Positions 23,925-38,174 are shown, counted from the stretch's first letter. The stretch: DNA of 64,000 nt from Monosporascus cannonballus (GCA_004154925.1 QJNS01000103.1:124001-188000), one strand, 5' to 3'. Made by a program: numbers and translations. The notes: generated by a model not told the origin, from the sequence alone.

Positions 23925-26339
23925 TGAATAGCTTATTTTTATCGTTAATAATTCCGGCTACCGCACCGAATGCAAATTCGATTATGTGGTAAAGCGGTTA
24001 GCTTAAAGCGGTTGTAATTAAGGTTTTAACAGTGAAAATAAATAATCCTAATTTGGTAAAAACTATAAGTATCCGTATAGATTATAACGTAACCTTATCG
24101 TACCTTAATAATTGGAATATTACTTAATATATTTTCGGATATCGTTCGTTATATTTGTTTAATATAAGTTTCTGATTTTCAATTTTATCGTTCAGACATA
24201 TTTTATATATTCTACCTTTAAATTATTACAATACTAATTAATTAATTATTTCATTAAAACGCCTTATAATAGAATTACAAATTTATTTCAATAATATAAA
24301 ACTTTATTTACATTTAAGAAATATCCTTTTTTTATTCCGGTTTAATGTTTAACTATCCGTATTAAGTTTCTAAAATTTAAGTCCTTATTTTATTACATTC
24401 GAACTTAATTGCCAAATTATTAAAAAAGGTTTAGCGATAATGCCGTTTCGTTTTTGGTCAGTTTTTTCGTTAAGGAACGTAAAACGTCCCAGTTATAAAT
24501 AGTAATTTTAATACTAATTTCGTTTTTCTTACATTCCTTAAAGTTCGATTATAATGCGGTTACAATTTACCATTGCCATTGTTTAACCGCTAATCGTATT
24601 ATTGCTATAATCCGCGTTTATATTATTTTTTATAAGCGATAAACTCGGCAGATATATCATTTCTTATTTTCCTTTTTTTTCGAAAGCCTTTTGTAATTAT
24701 ATAACAAAGGCTTCTTGCGTTTTTCATACGGATGATAATTATTTAAGTTTCCGTTATTTAAAATATATATTGGAATTTTATAAAGCGAACGAATTTTGCG
24801 TTATTTTTATAAGGCCTTTTACCCCTTTATAATACTTTTAATTACGTTATATATTTATATGCGTTTTCTGTACGTTTTCTGCCATTTTATTCGTAAGTTC
24901 AAATTTTTTAAATAATGTAAAGATTACGTTTTTATATGTAATTTTCTTTAAAATGTAATCCGGGCGTTTAAATAACGTTTTGGCCAGATTAACGGCGATT
25001 AGTCGATGTTAAATCTTAAAGGTATATTATGTAACGCGGTAAATTTAATGCATTAACCTTTTTTTAAAATTACGTGCCGGCGCCTTTATTATATTTTTTA
25101 ACCTTAAATAATCGATAAATATTAAAAATATCTTTTCTGTATTATTAAGAAATCGCCGTTATTATTCCAAGTTTTTATATAATTATTAATAATGTTTATT
25201 ACTTTATAATTTACCGGTTTTCGATCAAACTTAATTTTATAAGTAATATATAATTAAATATTAATATTTTTTGAAGTTTTTTAAAAACAAATATCGTTAA
25301 TATAGTTTCTACCGAGGCGTCTACTTTAATCCTGGTATTTTTGGCGTTATTTTAATATCGGGAAATAATCGCCGACTAAAAGGTGTTTTTTAAATTTTGG
25401 AACGCCTTTTTAGCCTTTTCGAACTATCGAACCTTTATTATTTTATTTTCCTCCTACGCCCCTTTTAACAACCTAATAATAGATTCGGTAATACGTAAGT
25501 AATAGGCGATAAATTCCCGATAAAAATTCGCAAATATCAAAAATATTTAAATATTATAAATTCATTTTAGGTTTGATTATATTCAGATGATGTTAAGCCG
25601 TCGGCGGTATATTTTTAATTCGTTAGTGTTAATTATAAGTTGAAAGAAATTTATTTTTAAAAACAGTTTAGATTTAAACGTTTGGGTAAATAATTAATAA
25701 TATAATAGCCGTTCGTAAGTCAGCTAAAAATATTTTACATATTCCTTTTTCGTTATCCGGATAAATGATTATATTACTTTTATATATTTATATATATAAT
25801 TAATTAATTTAATTAATACCATATATATATAAGTTTAAAACGTAACCGTCGCATTCATAAAGTTAAATAACGTAGCCGTATATTTAAATTACCTATATAA
25901 CGTTTCAAAAGCTATTTTTTATTAATTACCTTTTTTAATCCTAATACGATAATAAAAACTTTTAAATATACGGTTAAAAGGTACCGGTTTTTTATCATTA
26001 CTCGATTTGACATCTTATAATTAACGTATAATCGGAAATTGCTGTCCATTTTAAGCATAAATAATATTAATATCTCTACGTCCGTTTTGGAATAATATAT
26101 TCGACCTATTTTTAGATTTTGTTTTTCGGATATATTTTTCGAATATCTTTTTGGAGCTTTCGAAATAAGGTCAATTAGGCCGAACAAGGGCGTTTTCTTT
26201 AACATTAGATTTATTGCATATTTTGTCTATAATACCTAAAGAAGTTTTTCGTTATTTTATTGGAATATATTCGTCGGAGATTCTTTAAGTATACAATGAA
26301 ATTAATTATCTTTTATTTCTATTATTTCTCGGATATTAA
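23925..26339 (-). pseudogene. GyC-1 pol middle: integrase core, RNase H and RT
   Basis: It continues the integrase after GyB-1 and runs through RNase H to RT. The minus-strand frame 26205-25912 (97 codons) is an RT fragment reading LIDLISKAPKRYSKN, GRIYYSKTDVEILILFML, NFRLYVNYKMSNRV and IKNRYLLTVYL. These match the RT N-terminal motifs (RYSKSP...ILFVKK, RLCVDYR.LN, KN.YPLP). It is cut just upstream of RT by GyC-2 at GATAT (26340-26344) and resumes at 33661. The YxDD region near 25790 is degenerate. Confidence 0.82.
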
Positions 26340-26344
26340 GATAT

Positions 26345-26550
26345 TGTAAGATAATAGATAGCTGTGAGCTGGATAAGGTGATCTCCGACCAGTTGAATAG
26401 CAGATTCCAAGAAGTAAGTGTATTAGATTACTTTTATTTAGCGTTTCCTATTAATTACCAGATGGTGGATTTATATTAATAAGTAAGTCGGTAATTAATC
26501 GGTAACTAGTTAATTACCAGCCTCATTTTTATAAATCTTATACTTTTATA
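26345..26550 (-). repeat. GyC-2 3' LTR
   Basis: It starts TGTAAGATAATAGATAGCTG and ends TACTTTTATA; pairs with 33455-33660. Confidence 0.93.
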
Positions 26551-28140
26551 ATTTCTTCCCCTTTTTAAATTATTAATTTAATATAATACGTTTTATGAAT
26601 CTGATTACGTATATTTACCCATAATTTATCGTTATGTTATATTATAAATCATTACCGTAATAATTAATACGTATTGTATTACGTAATTAATTATGTTCCG
26701 CCTAATCTTTTATTATTATCTGTTTTTAACCTTATTTTGTTTTCCTTTTTTTTTCCATTTATATCTTTACTTTTTTGCGTATACGTTTTATTCGGTCTCT
26801 TATTTTCTTTTATGTTTATTTTATTTATTTTACGTATTATTTCCGTTCTTTAAATCTTTTTGTGAGAAATTTTAAAAAAATGTTCTTTTGATATTAATAA
26901 AATTTAGGGTTTTTCTTAACGTTATATTTTAAATACCGATATTAAAATAAATATTAGTTACATTATAAACGATAATAAGCCGTATTATATTTATATAATA
27001 TAACGTTATTTTAATTACTTTATGGCTTGCGTTTAAATTCCAGACACTTTAAATAACGTTGTAACTAATTATTATTATAAAACGCTTTGCGTAATAAATA
27101 ATTATTTTTAATATTATTAATATCGTTTTTTAATTTTCGTTTAAATTCCGATTATTTTTAAAGTTATTACGTAAACTATTTTTTAGTTCGGTATCGATAA
27201 TTAGAAATTAATCGATGAATTGGAAAAAGTTCCTATTATAAATATTTAATATAAGTATTTTAATATATTTATAATCGGTTATCGATTTGACGTTTTTCGT
27301 AAAGCCAAATTCGATATTAACACGGTTATTATTAAGGAATATTATTTACTTAATATAATGGAAATTAATTTCTGATTATCCGTTATAATTTCGAAAATTT
27401 AAATTTAGTATTATTTTATAAGTTTATAAATTTAAATTTTTTTTATAAATATTACGATTTGTTTTTTATTATTTTGCGATTAATTTCCGATTAAATACAA
27501 TTTTAGGATAGCCTTATAAATAATGTAATTTGTAAAGGCCGTTATATCGTTATGCTTCCAGTTTACGAATATTTTCTCCTTATTTTCTCATATTTTAATA
27601 AAGTTTTAATACTTATTAATAATTATAATTAAAAACGGTTCTGTTTAGCGAAACTATTACCAAATTTAAAGACGTTAAATGTTTTAAAAATGGCGCCTAA
27701 TTTTCGATTAGTAACAAATTATATCCCGGTTATTTCAGCCTTACTTTTTGTGAAAAATAAAATGTATTTAAACTTTTTCCGGATTTTATGCTTAGTAGAT
27801 TTTATAAATATACTTACCTTTTACCGTTATATATTTTCCGATTATTTTACAATATTCTTATATTAAATTTCTTAATATACTTATTAAAAGTTAATTAATA
27901 CAAAACTTAATAATTAAATATAACACCTTATTTTCAAAATAAAAGTTTAATTTCTTTACGTTATTTATAGGTTTTCGACCGATATATAATAAGGTAATTA
28001 TTTGTTAAAAGTTTAAAAATCACTTGATAAATAAATAATACTTTAATATTAATATTTTAATTTTACTTAAATTATGTTTTATAATTCTTATAATTATTAA
28101 AAGATTAATTTCCGACCGGATTATTATTATTTTACGGTTT
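26551..28140 (-). pseudogene. GyC-2 third coding region downstream of the chromodomain
   Basis: This is the same region as 14576-16250 and 55081-56800. On the minus strand one stretch (about 27130-27340) reads VNIEFGFTKNVKSITDYKY, then ILILNIYNRNFFQFID and FLIIDTELKNSLRNNFKN, with TAA the only interruption. Another (about 27560-27860) reads KVSIFIKSTKHKIRKKFKY and FVTNRKLGAIFKTF. The A-rich minus strand and RIP-type stops argue for former coding sequence of about 1.5 kb on the pol strand. I do not recognise a domain. It could be an extended Pol C-terminus or a separate ORF3. Confidence 0.5.
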
Positions 28141-28149
28141 TTAGGTCGT

Positions 28150-31100
28150 TTTAATTTTTATACACGTATTTAAAAAAGTTTTCGTAACGTTAAAATATTT
28201 TAAGCGCGTATTCGAAATATTTTCGGAATTTTTACGTATTATATTTAGTAGGCCAGGTTTTTTATTTAAATAGATATTCGTATTGCCCTTAGTTATTTTG
28301 GTAACGGACAATACATTTTATTATTTATTTTTCTTATTTTTTTGGTAAGTCCGGTAACGTTATTCAAACGTTATCTGGTTTCCGGTTATATTTTAATTTT
28401 AATAAGGATATTTTAAAATGTGTTATATATCTATTAATATTTAATGGAAAAAATTCCGTTATAAATTTAGGAACTGATTTATTCGTTAATTGTTGCTCGA
28501 AAATAAATAAATATAAATATTTTATTTTTAAATTTAAAACCCTTAAGTAATAAATTTATTTATTATTTTACTTAGAATTTTATAAACGTATTACTTTAAT
28601 TATAATAATTTTTGGGGTTTTCGTTATTCTTTTCTAATAATCGTATATTATTCGACAAATAGCCGCCATTTTTCACAGCGTTTTTTAATTCTTTATATTT
28701 ATTTTTTAACTCTTTATAAAAAATATTTTATTATTTTTAAATAATACTTATATCGAGTTTCGAACAGAAAACAGCTCTTAAACGCCTTTTATATATTATT
28801 ATTTATAAATCCCGCATTTTGTAATAATGTTATTTAATTACTTTTATATTTATTAACGTAATTACTATAACAATATTTTAAAACTTTATAAGTATATTTC
28901 GTTTAATTATTAATTTGCCAATAATAAACGGTTAATATTAATTATTTTATTTTTCGTTTTTTGCAAAACTTTATTTAAAATTCATTTATAAAAAATTTAT
29001 TTTTATTATTAATAATTCCAGCCGATACACCAAATCTACATTTTACCTTATTGTAAAATATTCGAGTTAATTCGGTTATAATTAAGGTTTTAACCGTAAA
29101 AATAAATAGTTTTAAATTCGTAAAACGGTCGACGATTATCAAAATTGCATTATATTTTAACCCGTATAAACCTAGGCTTTTAGGAGATTCCGTAATAGAA
29201 TTTAACGAAACTTCTTAAAAAAATATTTAAATAGTAATAAGAGCTGTAATTAGCTATATAATTTATAATATAATTTTATTACATTTTAATACTTCGAATT
29301 TTATTCCGTATATTTTCGGATATTATTTGTTATATTTTCCTAATAAAACCTTTTAATTATTAATTTTAACATACAGATATATTTTACATATTTTGGTTCT
29401 GGATTATTATAACATTAATTAATTAACTATTTCTACAAAACGAGTTATAACGGGACTATAAATTTATTCCGATAATATAAAATCCAATTTAAATTTTGGA
29501 AATATTTTTTATTCCGTTTTTAAATTCAATTATCCGTATTAATTCCATACTATTTAAATCTATAATTTGCCATTTTCGAACTTAGTCGTAAAATTATCTG
29601 AAAAGTTTTAATTAAAATACTGTTTTGTTCTTAAATAACTTTTTTCCCAAAAAACGTAAAACGTATTAATTATAAATAATAACGTTAATATTAATTTCGT
29701 TCTTTTTAAACTTTTCCGAATCCGATCGTAATATAATTATAATTTACGGTTATTATTATTTAACCGTTAATTATATAATTATTACGATTTATATTTATAT
29801 TTTTATGTATAACCAATAAATTCAATAAATATATAAATCTTTATAGGACATTTTGTTTTAAAAAAATGTCCTATAATCGTATAACGAAAATGTTTCTTTT
29901 TTTTTTTGCGCGGATAATAATTATTTAAATTTTTGCTCTCTAAAATCTATTTGGGAATTCTATAATAAACGAATTTTGCGTCACGTTTATAAAGCTTTTT
30001 ACGCTTTTATAATACTTTAAATCGCGTTATATATTTACGACCGTTTTCCGTACGTCTTCTGACATATTATTCGTAATTTCGAATTTTTTATATAACGTAA
30101 AAATTATGTTTTTAAATACAATTTCCCTTAATATATAATCCGGGCGTTTAAATAATTTATTTTCTAAATTAACGGTATCCAGTCGGCATTACATCTTAAA
30201 ATCAAATTACGCAAAGCAATAAATTTATCGAGTTAATTTTCTCTTAAGATTATATATTAATATTTATATTATATATTTTAATGTTATATAATCGGTAAAT
30301 ATTAAAAAACTTGTTTCCGCATTTTTATAATATTACTGTTAATATTTTAAGTTTTGTGTAATTACTAATAATTCTTATTATTATATATTTTACCGTTTTT
30401 CGATTAAACTTAATTTTCGTAATTACTATATGATTAGGGGGTTAATATCTTCCGTATTTTTGTAAAAATGTATTTAATAATGGTTTTACCGAGGCTTTTA
30501 TTTTAATCTTAATATTTTTAACGTTGTTTTAATATCAAAAAATAATCGCTGATTAAAAAATATTTTTTAAATTTTAAAATAGTTTTTTAAGTTTTCGAGT
30601 AATCGGAATTTTATTATTTTATTTTGACTTTACGCTTTTTTAAAACTTAATTATAACATCGGTAATACGTAAATAATAAATGATAAATTTTCGATAAAAA
30701 TTTGCGAATCCTAAAAATATTTAAATATTATGGATAAAATTTGGCTTTAATTATATTTCGATAATTTCAACCCGTTAAATATTTATTTTTAAATCGTTAA
30801 TTTTTTATTATAAATTTTAAAAAACATTTTTAATCAAATTTTCCTTTTAAATATTTTGGCGAATAATTAGTATTATAATAACTATTCGTAAATTAATTCA
30901 GAATAATTCGTATATTATTTTCCATTTTTCGAATAAATATTTATATTATGTAAATATATTTTGAATATATAGTTAATTAATCAAATTAAATAATATAACC
31001 GTATATTTAAACTATCCATATTATGTTTAGAAAATAATTTTTTATTAAGTTTTCTTTTAATTCTAATACAGTATTAAATATTTTTAAAAATAATTTTCGA

Positions 31101-31960
31101 AAATATTTTAAATAAACTTAAGTAATTTATTATTATTATAATTAAAGATAAACCGCATTAGTTTTATATTATTAGCCGATTGAAAGTTTTATAATTAACA
31201 TATAATCTGAAATTATTACCCTTTTTAGATACAAATAATATTAATGTTTTTACATCCGTTTTCGAATAATGTATTTAGCTTAGGGTTAAATTCTTTTTAA
31301 ATATATTTTTCGAATATGTTTTGGGGTTTCCGAGATCAGGTAAATTAGGGCGAATAAAGGCAATTTCTTGAAAATTAAATTTATTATATATTTTACCCCT
31401 AATTATTAAAGCATTTCAGTTATTATTTTTTCGAAATATTTTCGCCAGAACTTCTTTAAATATATAAAAAAGCTAATTCTTTTTTTATTTTTATTATTTC
31501 TCGAATTCCGGGATATTGTGTTTTACGATTAAATTTATTAAATTAACAGTATAAATTTGTTTCCTCGAAAGTATTAAATTTGATATTTTGTGCCAGTCAA
31601 GCTTTTGCAATAATTTATATATTTATTAATATATAATTATATTTAATAAAACGTTTAAGATATCTAGTCCTAGTTTAAATAGTAAGAAATCGGGTATTTT
31701 CCGGTTATGGTATATTACAAAATAAATTTACTTAACTTTCTGTTTGTTGTCGTTATTATTTATGATATTAATAAGGATTTCGTAAATCTTACCATATTTG
31801 ATATATATGCCGTTATTGTCGAGAAGGCTCGGAATATTTACGAAAATTAATTAGAAATTAAATGTTTTTGTTAAATTTCTATTTATAATATTTTTTTGTA
31901 TTCCCGTATTCATAGTTAGTTATATAATTATATTCTCCGTACCTTTTGTCAATACACACC
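28150..31960 (-). pseudogene. GyC-2 pol: protease, RT, RNase H, integrase, chromodomain
   Basis: Protease lies at about 31800-31960, with the catalytic DTG changed to NTG (31902-31910, context MNTGIQKNII). RT starts at about 31290, reading IHYSKTDVKTLILFV, then NNFRLYVNYKTFNR. RNase H and integrase follow down to about 28500. The chromodomain at about 28185-28290 reads GQYEYLFK-stop-KTWPTKYNT and then KFRKYFEYALKIF, matching YEYLVKWKGW...YNTWEP. The DTG-to-NTG change alone would disable protease. Many further stops are present. Confidence 0.83.
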
Positions 31961-31964
31961 CTTT

Positions 31965-33454
31965 TTTAAAAGGCAGTTTTATTTTAATAATTTTATAATT
32001 ATTAACGGAAATAAATTAAATATATACGTTTATTCCGGTTTTTTTAGGTTTACGTTTAGGGATTAATTTAATTTATCGTTACATATTTTAACGTTTTATA
32101 CGGTTTTCGCAAGTTTATTTTCGTATAGTCGAAATAATAATGTTTTCGTATTTTTTAGATTTATAAATTACGTTTTTATAACATACCTTTTTATAGTTAT
32201 AATTTTTATATAAGTTTTTATGAAAGTTATAAACATTATATTATTCAGATTTATTTCGATTAGAATTAAATCGGCAATTTTTTATTTTCTTAATATAAAA
32301 ACGCCCGCGGTCCCTATTATTTTTACTCGGTATCTTTAATTAGCTTTAACGATTTCTTTTTCCGAAAACATTAAGATAAGAATTTTTATCTTTATTAATA
32401 TTTTTGGCTGAAAATACTCCGTTTTCCTTTGCCTTTTTTTAGGTATCCTAATAACATTTTATCCTATTTACTACGTTATTAGCTTATTGCAGTTTAACGT
32501 TTTTTCGCAATACAGTATTTTATAACCCTAATATTAATTTATAAAAATAATTAAAAGCAAAACGCCTATTATTCCGGTCGTTTTGCGGGTTAAAAACGTC
32601 TGTAAATTCTATTTTAAAAACTAAAACCCTTTATTTAACGTAAAGTTTTAACGGCGATTAATCGAATTATTATTGTAATTCTATAAATTATGGTTTATTT
32701 TCCCTATCGAAAAATTTAAAATTTACGTAACCTTTTCTGATAAAAATTTATAAATCATTTATTTTGAAATTTTTTGAAAAATTAAAGTTTTTAAATATAA
32801 GGCCATATAATCGTTAAGTATTTATAATAAAAACGTCCATATAATCGATAACTTATTAAATACAAGGAAAAATATTTTACCCTGGATTTTCGGCGTAAGT
32901 TTCCGTAATAACTTTTATTTAATCTTGTTTAATCGATATACGTTTAAAAAGTTTCGGCCAAATATAACGCAGAACTTATTTATCGCTTCTGAGCTTTTAC
33001 GACGATATCGTAATTAACTTATAAAGCTTTGCTTTTTTAATTTATGCCATTATTTGTTATTTGGTTAATTGTCGGAATTATTTCAAATATTATTCGTTTT
33101 ATTAACGAATAATTTCCAAAATTTAATTATTATTAGAAAGTTTAACCTTATTTTACTTTAAATTCCGAGATGCGGTTATTGTATTACGTTCGTTTTCCGA
33201 CCGTTTAACTAACGGTCATCAGGATATATTATTATTATAAATATAAAGTAATTCGGGATTCTGTGAATTATAATTTTTTGTTTATTGGAGTTTTTTTATA
33301 AGCTTTTTTACATATTTTCGTACCGTAATTAATCGTTTATTAATTAGATTTCGTTCGGCATTTTTTTCGACTAATAACTTAAGTTCGTTTTGCAATCGGC
33401 AAATTCTGGTTTTAATAATTATCGCGTTATTTTTTATAGCAAAAATAGAAAAAT
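31965..33454 (-). pseudogene. GyC-2 gag
   Basis: On the minus strand the N-terminal part is open from inside the LTR down to 33282, with gag residues RICRLQNELKLLVEKNAERN and ITVRKYVKKLIKKL, a basic, probably helical start. The homologous GyC-4 frame begins MEGNIIIIKSKVCRLQNE at 59083. The remainder down to the protease is broken. There is almost no leader between LTR and gag. Confidence 0.7.
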
Positions 33455-33660
33455 TATAAGATAATGGATAATTATGAAGTAAATAAGGCAATTTCCGACC
33501 AGTGGTAAAACAAATTCCAAAAAATAAGTATATTAAGTTATTTCCATTTGGCATTTCTTATTAGCTGCTAGATAATGAATTTATATTAGTAAGTGGGTCG
33601 GTAACTGATCGGTGGTTGGTCGGCTACCGGCCTTATTCTTATAAGGGCTGTATTTTCACA
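33455..33660 (-). repeat. GyC-2 5' LTR
   Basis: It starts TATAAGATAATGG and ends TATTTTCACA; followed by the TSD GATAT. Confidence 0.93.
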
Positions 33661-33665
33661 GATAT

Positions 33666-34878
33666 TTAGCTGTTCGAGTAAATTTATTAAATTAACAGTA
33701 TAAATTCGTTTTTCGGAACACGTTAAGTTCTTAATATTCTATTAATCGACCTTTTGTAATAATTTGTATAATTATTAATAAATAATTATATTTAATAAGA
33801 TCCTTAATTTACTTATTTTAAGTTTGGATAATAAGAAATAGGGGGTTTTGCAATTGCGACGTATTACAAAATAAATTTATTTAAATTTTCCTTCGTAGTC
33901 ATTATTATTTATTATCTTAATAAAAATTTTGTAAGCTTTATAATATTTGATATATACGTTGTTTATATCGATAAAGCTCGGAATATTTATAAAAATTAAT
34001 TAATAGTTAAATTTCTTTATTCACTTTCTGCTTTTAATATTTACTTTTATTCCGATATTTATATTTATTTGTACTGCTCTATTTCTCGTACTTCTTCTAA
34101 TAGATACCCTTTTTCAAAAAAGCAGTTTTATTCCGACCATTTTATATTTACTAGCAGAAATAAATTAGACGTATATATTTATTCCGGCTGCTTTTTTGTG
34201 TTTACGTTTAGGAACTAGTTTAATTTATTGTTATATATTATGACGTTTTGTACGGCCTTTGGATGTCGGTTTTCGTATGGTCGGAATAACCTAGTTTTTA
34301 TTTTTTAAGTATCGAATTTATATATCTGTAAGTTAATTTTCCATAATTATAATATTCAAAATGGCATTTATGAAATTTAAAGATACTATGTTGTATACAT
34401 TTATTTCAATTAGAATTAAATCGACGATTATTTATTGTTCGAATAACAAAACGCCTACGGCTTTTGTTATTTTTATACGGCGCTTTTAATTTGCTTTAGC
34501 GATTTCTTTCCCGAAAGCGTTGAAATAAGATCATTTATCCTTATTAATATCTTTAATAGAAAATAATCGGTTTTTTTTTTGTTTTTTTCTACGCAATCTA
34601 ATAACGCTTTAGCTGATTTACTACATTATTAGCTCGTTTTAATTCAACGTTTTTTTATAATAACATATTTTTTAGCTTTGGTATTAATTTGTAAAAATAA
34701 TTAAAAACAAAACGCTTATTATTCTAATTATTTTCCGGGTTAAAAACATCCGTTAACTTTATTTTATAAATCGGGAATTTCTATTTAACGTAAAAGTCTA
34801 AAGGCAATTAATCAGATCGCTATCGTAATTCCCTTCTAGTAATTATCGCGTTATCTTTTATAATTGAAATGAAAGAAT
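33666..34878 (-). pseudogene. GyC-1 gag and protease, with an internal deletion
   Basis: It aligns with GyC-2 from about 31530 to 32730, then jumps to the last about 30 bases before the LTR (attatcgcgttat...). About 0.7 kb of gag N-terminal sequence is therefore missing relative to GyC-2. The protease motif is visible near 34090 as AVQINININIG, comparable with AVQINMDTG in GyC-4, so DTG has been lost. Confidence 0.7.
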
Positions 34879-35085
34879 TATAAGATGATATATTACTGTA
34901 AATTAGAGTAAAGTAATTTCCGACAAGTCGTAAAATAGAGTCCAACAAGTATATATATTAAGTTACTTTTATATAGCCTTTCTTATTAGCGACTAGATAG
35001 TGGATTTATATTAATAAGTAGGTCGGTGGCTGATCGGTGGCTGGTCGGCTACCAGCGTTTTTCTCATAGGAGCTGTGTTCTCGCA
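34879..35085 (-). repeat. GyC-1 5' LTR
   Basis: It starts TATAAGATGATA and ends GTTCTCGCA; followed by the TSD ATATA (35086-35090). Its right half keeps gtcggtggctgatcggtggc, less mutated than other copies. Confidence 0.92.
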
Positions 35086-36250
35086 ATATAATTAATATAT
35101 ATTCGTTAATAATTACATCTTTACTTTATTTAAACGCCTTTTCTATTTTAAATACTTAGTTTATTTATTTTTAATATAGACTTAATTAAAGTTAAATGTT
35201 CTTTGCTAAGCTTGGAAATAAATTTCTACTAATAATTAATAAATCCGAAGAATATCTATAACCTTTCACTTAGGGTTACTATTCGCTCCTTTTTAAATAT
35301 TGCGATTTTTCGCAGTTTATTTAAGTAAATTTTAAGATTATAATCTATTTGAAATATATATTTTTGGGAATAGAAACAATTTTTTGTAAATTCATTAATA
35401 ATTTTGCATTTTGCAAATTTTAATAAAATTCATAAATTTATTCCACATATATTTTTTATTTTTGAAAAAGTTAAAATATCGTTAAAAGTATATAAGATAA
35501 AAAAAGGAAACTTTTGTAAAAACTAATTTATTATTCTTAAAAAGTGTTGTTAATACGTTTGTAAATGTTACTAATAAAGTTAAGTACTTAAATAATTTAT
35601 ATTGCGTCTTAAAAAGTTTTTGTTACTTTTATCTTTTTTAAATCTTAATAAAATTTTACATACTTTTAAAATCGTACGTTATAAACCATAAAGATACTTT
35701 CTATTATCTATTAACATTTCGATTTTTTACCATATTAAATGGATATAAAACGAATTTTATTAGGTTAGTTCTTTCGTCGATTAATGTTTTAAATTAGTGG
35801 ATTCATAACTTTCTTAAATTTAAATCGTGATTCTCGAATAAAAAGGTATCCAAATCTAGTATTTGGCATTATTCCGAAATAAAGCTTTCGCATTAATTAA
35901 TTTCCCGCTGAAAAGTTTCATTAATATAAACAAATTCTTAATATTCGATATTTGTAGTCGGAAAGGTCTTTAATTTATATCTCTAATAATATAAGTTTAT
36001 CATCAAGGTTAAATAAAATGTAATATTCGCTTAAAGGTCTATGATTTACTATTACGATATCCTAGTATATTCTAATTCGCACATCTAAGATAATAAGATT
36101 GTTTATAGCTTTTATCGTTATGTTTAATCGCTTTTTCAGCAATTTTTGCTAACTTTTTATAGTTCGCTATCTTGTCGCTTTTCTACTAGTAATTTTTGTT
36201 TTTTATATTTTTTTAAACGTATTAAATTACTTTTATATTTGTTTTTAGAC
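35086..36250 (-). pseudogene. GyA-3 RT and protease region
   Basis: It continues from 14368 with tataattaatat, as in GyA-1 at 3413. It aligns with GyA-1 RT (35200-35730) and protease (35745-35960, matching 4640-4830). No catalytic motif could be read. It is heavily diverged, as expected for the oldest element. Confidence 0.65.
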
Positions 36251-38174
36251 TATATTTAATTATTCCGTCTATCGTTTTTATCGCCTTACCTATTTTTTTG
36301 CGCGTGAGTAATTGTTTTTCTTTGTTTTATTACAATATCCGATCGATTCGTTAACGAAATTTCTCATATACTATACTACATCTCACCATATAATAATTGC
36401 ACCGTCTTTCTATGAGTTTTAAATAAACATCTAAATAGTTTCTTTAATAAATTTTCTATTTTCTTAGTTTACAATAAATGCCAGTTACAAATAAAAGGTA
36501 GTAATGAACTTTTATTAATAGTCTTCTACTATGCACTAAATTAGGTCTTTTTTATCTGATAATTATATTAATTATAAAAATAACAGCTGTTTTATATAAA
36601 TATCGCTTTTCTTTTAGCTAGTGTTATAAGACCGTTTATCTATCGATCGAATTTTATAACGCGACTATTCGAAAATGTCTATACTATCGTTTATTAACTT
36701 TATTTCTTTCGATTTATTTAAAGAAATCAAATTGTTTCCTGTTTTTGCGAATAATAAGTTAATAAATAGATTGTTTTTTGAACCGTTATATATGGGATAT
36801 TACTGTTTACTATAATAAAGAGTATGCATTTTGACGTGTCGGTCAGGTTTTTTAAGGCTAACAGTTTTAGTTTAATATTAATATTTCTATAGCTACTTTC
36901 GCAAAAACTTTAATTAGCTTCGTACTACTTTTTGAGTTAATTCTTTTTGCTTTTTTTATTCTCCGTCGGATATCTTATCGTAAAGTTTCAGCTACTATAT
37001 TACGTTTTGAAATTAAATTGAAAATTTTGTTATCGTTTTTTTATTTATATTAAAATATTTTCTAAACATATGTATTTAATTGTTTTGTCGAAACTTTTAA
37101 AGACTTTATACTATATTACCTTTTTCCCCATTTAGTTATTATTGAAATATTTAATCTAATTTTAATTTATTTTAAAATAATCTTAAGTTTTATCAATTTT
37201 GATATTATATTATAGAATATAGTAGTATAATTACTATTTTATAAAAACAGGTTACGATACATTACGTATCGTAAATTATTGTTATATTTTATCTTCTAAT
37301 TTCGAAATTATTAAACGTAATATCTCTTATTTATCCTAATTACAATGGTTATTTAATCCGTTAAAGGTTTTATTTCAAAAATTGTTTTGTAAAGTTACAA
37401 TGAAATATAACTAGTAATGTGTTTTATTCTTCAATTAAATGTCGAAAAAAACTAAATTAATACATTACCGTCCCTAGATATAAATGTTTCCTATTATAAT
37501 TTATTAAGCTATATTTATACTCTTATTTTTTCATTTTGTATTCGAATACTTCTATTAAAATTGCCCTAAGTCTTTTCTAAATAATATAAACTTTTATTAT
37601 TTTCTTAATTCGATATTCGAAAAATAAAATCACGTACCTTCTTAATACTAATTTGAATTGAATAGCTCTATTTTTAATCAGCTTTTTTATTAAAAATTTT
37701 ATTCTTAAAATAGAAATCACAGATCCAAGAAGAAAATTCCTAAAATATACGCAATATTAACTTAAAAGTAATTATATTTTTATTAAAATTCCACTAAAAA
37801 GTTCTCACTTAAAAAACGTTAAAACTTTGCTTAATCTTTTTTTTAAATATTACTTAAATTAAGTAAACCGCCCGTGTTGATTTCTGTATAACAAACGTCT
37901 TACTTTTCCGCCTATTTAGGCTTTTTTTAAAAAAGTTTAATTATTTGAAAAAGTTTTTGTTTTTATTTTTAAATCGTAAAATATGGTTAGTTAATTAATT
38001 TAAGCGCCGAAATACTTTTTTTTAAATAAAAACGAATCGATTTTTTCTTTTTCAACTCGAAGATTTTCTTAAGGACCTGGTAAATCGATGTGGCTTCGAT
38101 TTTCTAACTAATAGAAATAATATGGAGACTATTATTGAACATTTAATAGTATTACTAAAACAAAGCTTATAACA
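36250..38174 (-). pseudogene. GyA-3 gag region
   Basis: This lies between protease and the 5' LTR, and is T-rich on plus. The last bases before the LTR (attactaaaacaaagcttataaca) match the conserved leader of GyA-1 (ggtactactaaataaaaact). No gag motif is readable; assigned by position. Confidence 0.5.

Larger units (their letters stand above)
26345..33660 (-). mobile_element. GyC-2: full-length Ty3/gypsy chromovirus inserted in GyC-1 pol
   Basis: The LTRs are 206 bp (26345-26550, 33455-33660), with a perfect TSD GATAT (26340-26344, 33661-33665). Gag, protease, RT, RNase H, integrase and chromodomain lie on the minus strand, followed by the family's extra 3' region. Insertion of a GyC element into another GyC element gives an apparent tandem LTR-internal-LTR-internal-LTR array. 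The TSD and the continuity of GyC-1 show that it is nesting. Confidence 0.94.
14369..35085 (-). mobile_element. GyC-1: Ty3/gypsy chromovirus carrying GyB-1 and GyC-2
   Basis: The LTRs are 207 bp (14369-14575 and 34879-35085), with TSD ATATA on both sides (14364-14368, 35086-35090). The element's own DNA is 14369-17213, 23925-26344 and 33661-35085. Removing GyB-1 and GyC-2 with one TSD copy each rejoins integrase and the region ahead of RT. About 0.7 kb of gag present in GyC-2 is missing here. It is inserted in the RNase H region of GyA-3. It also carries a 118-bp short LTR-like repeat at 16923-17040. Confidence 0.9.

Noticed and set aside
26693..26875. Plus-strand Phe/Tyr-rich frame
   Set aside because: Antisense shadow of the GyC-2 third coding region, caused by T-rich composition.
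14369..33660. Tandem array of GyC elements sharing LTRs by unequal recombination
   Set aside because: TSDs GATAT and ATATA and the continuity of GyC-1 across 26340/33665 show nested insertion instead.
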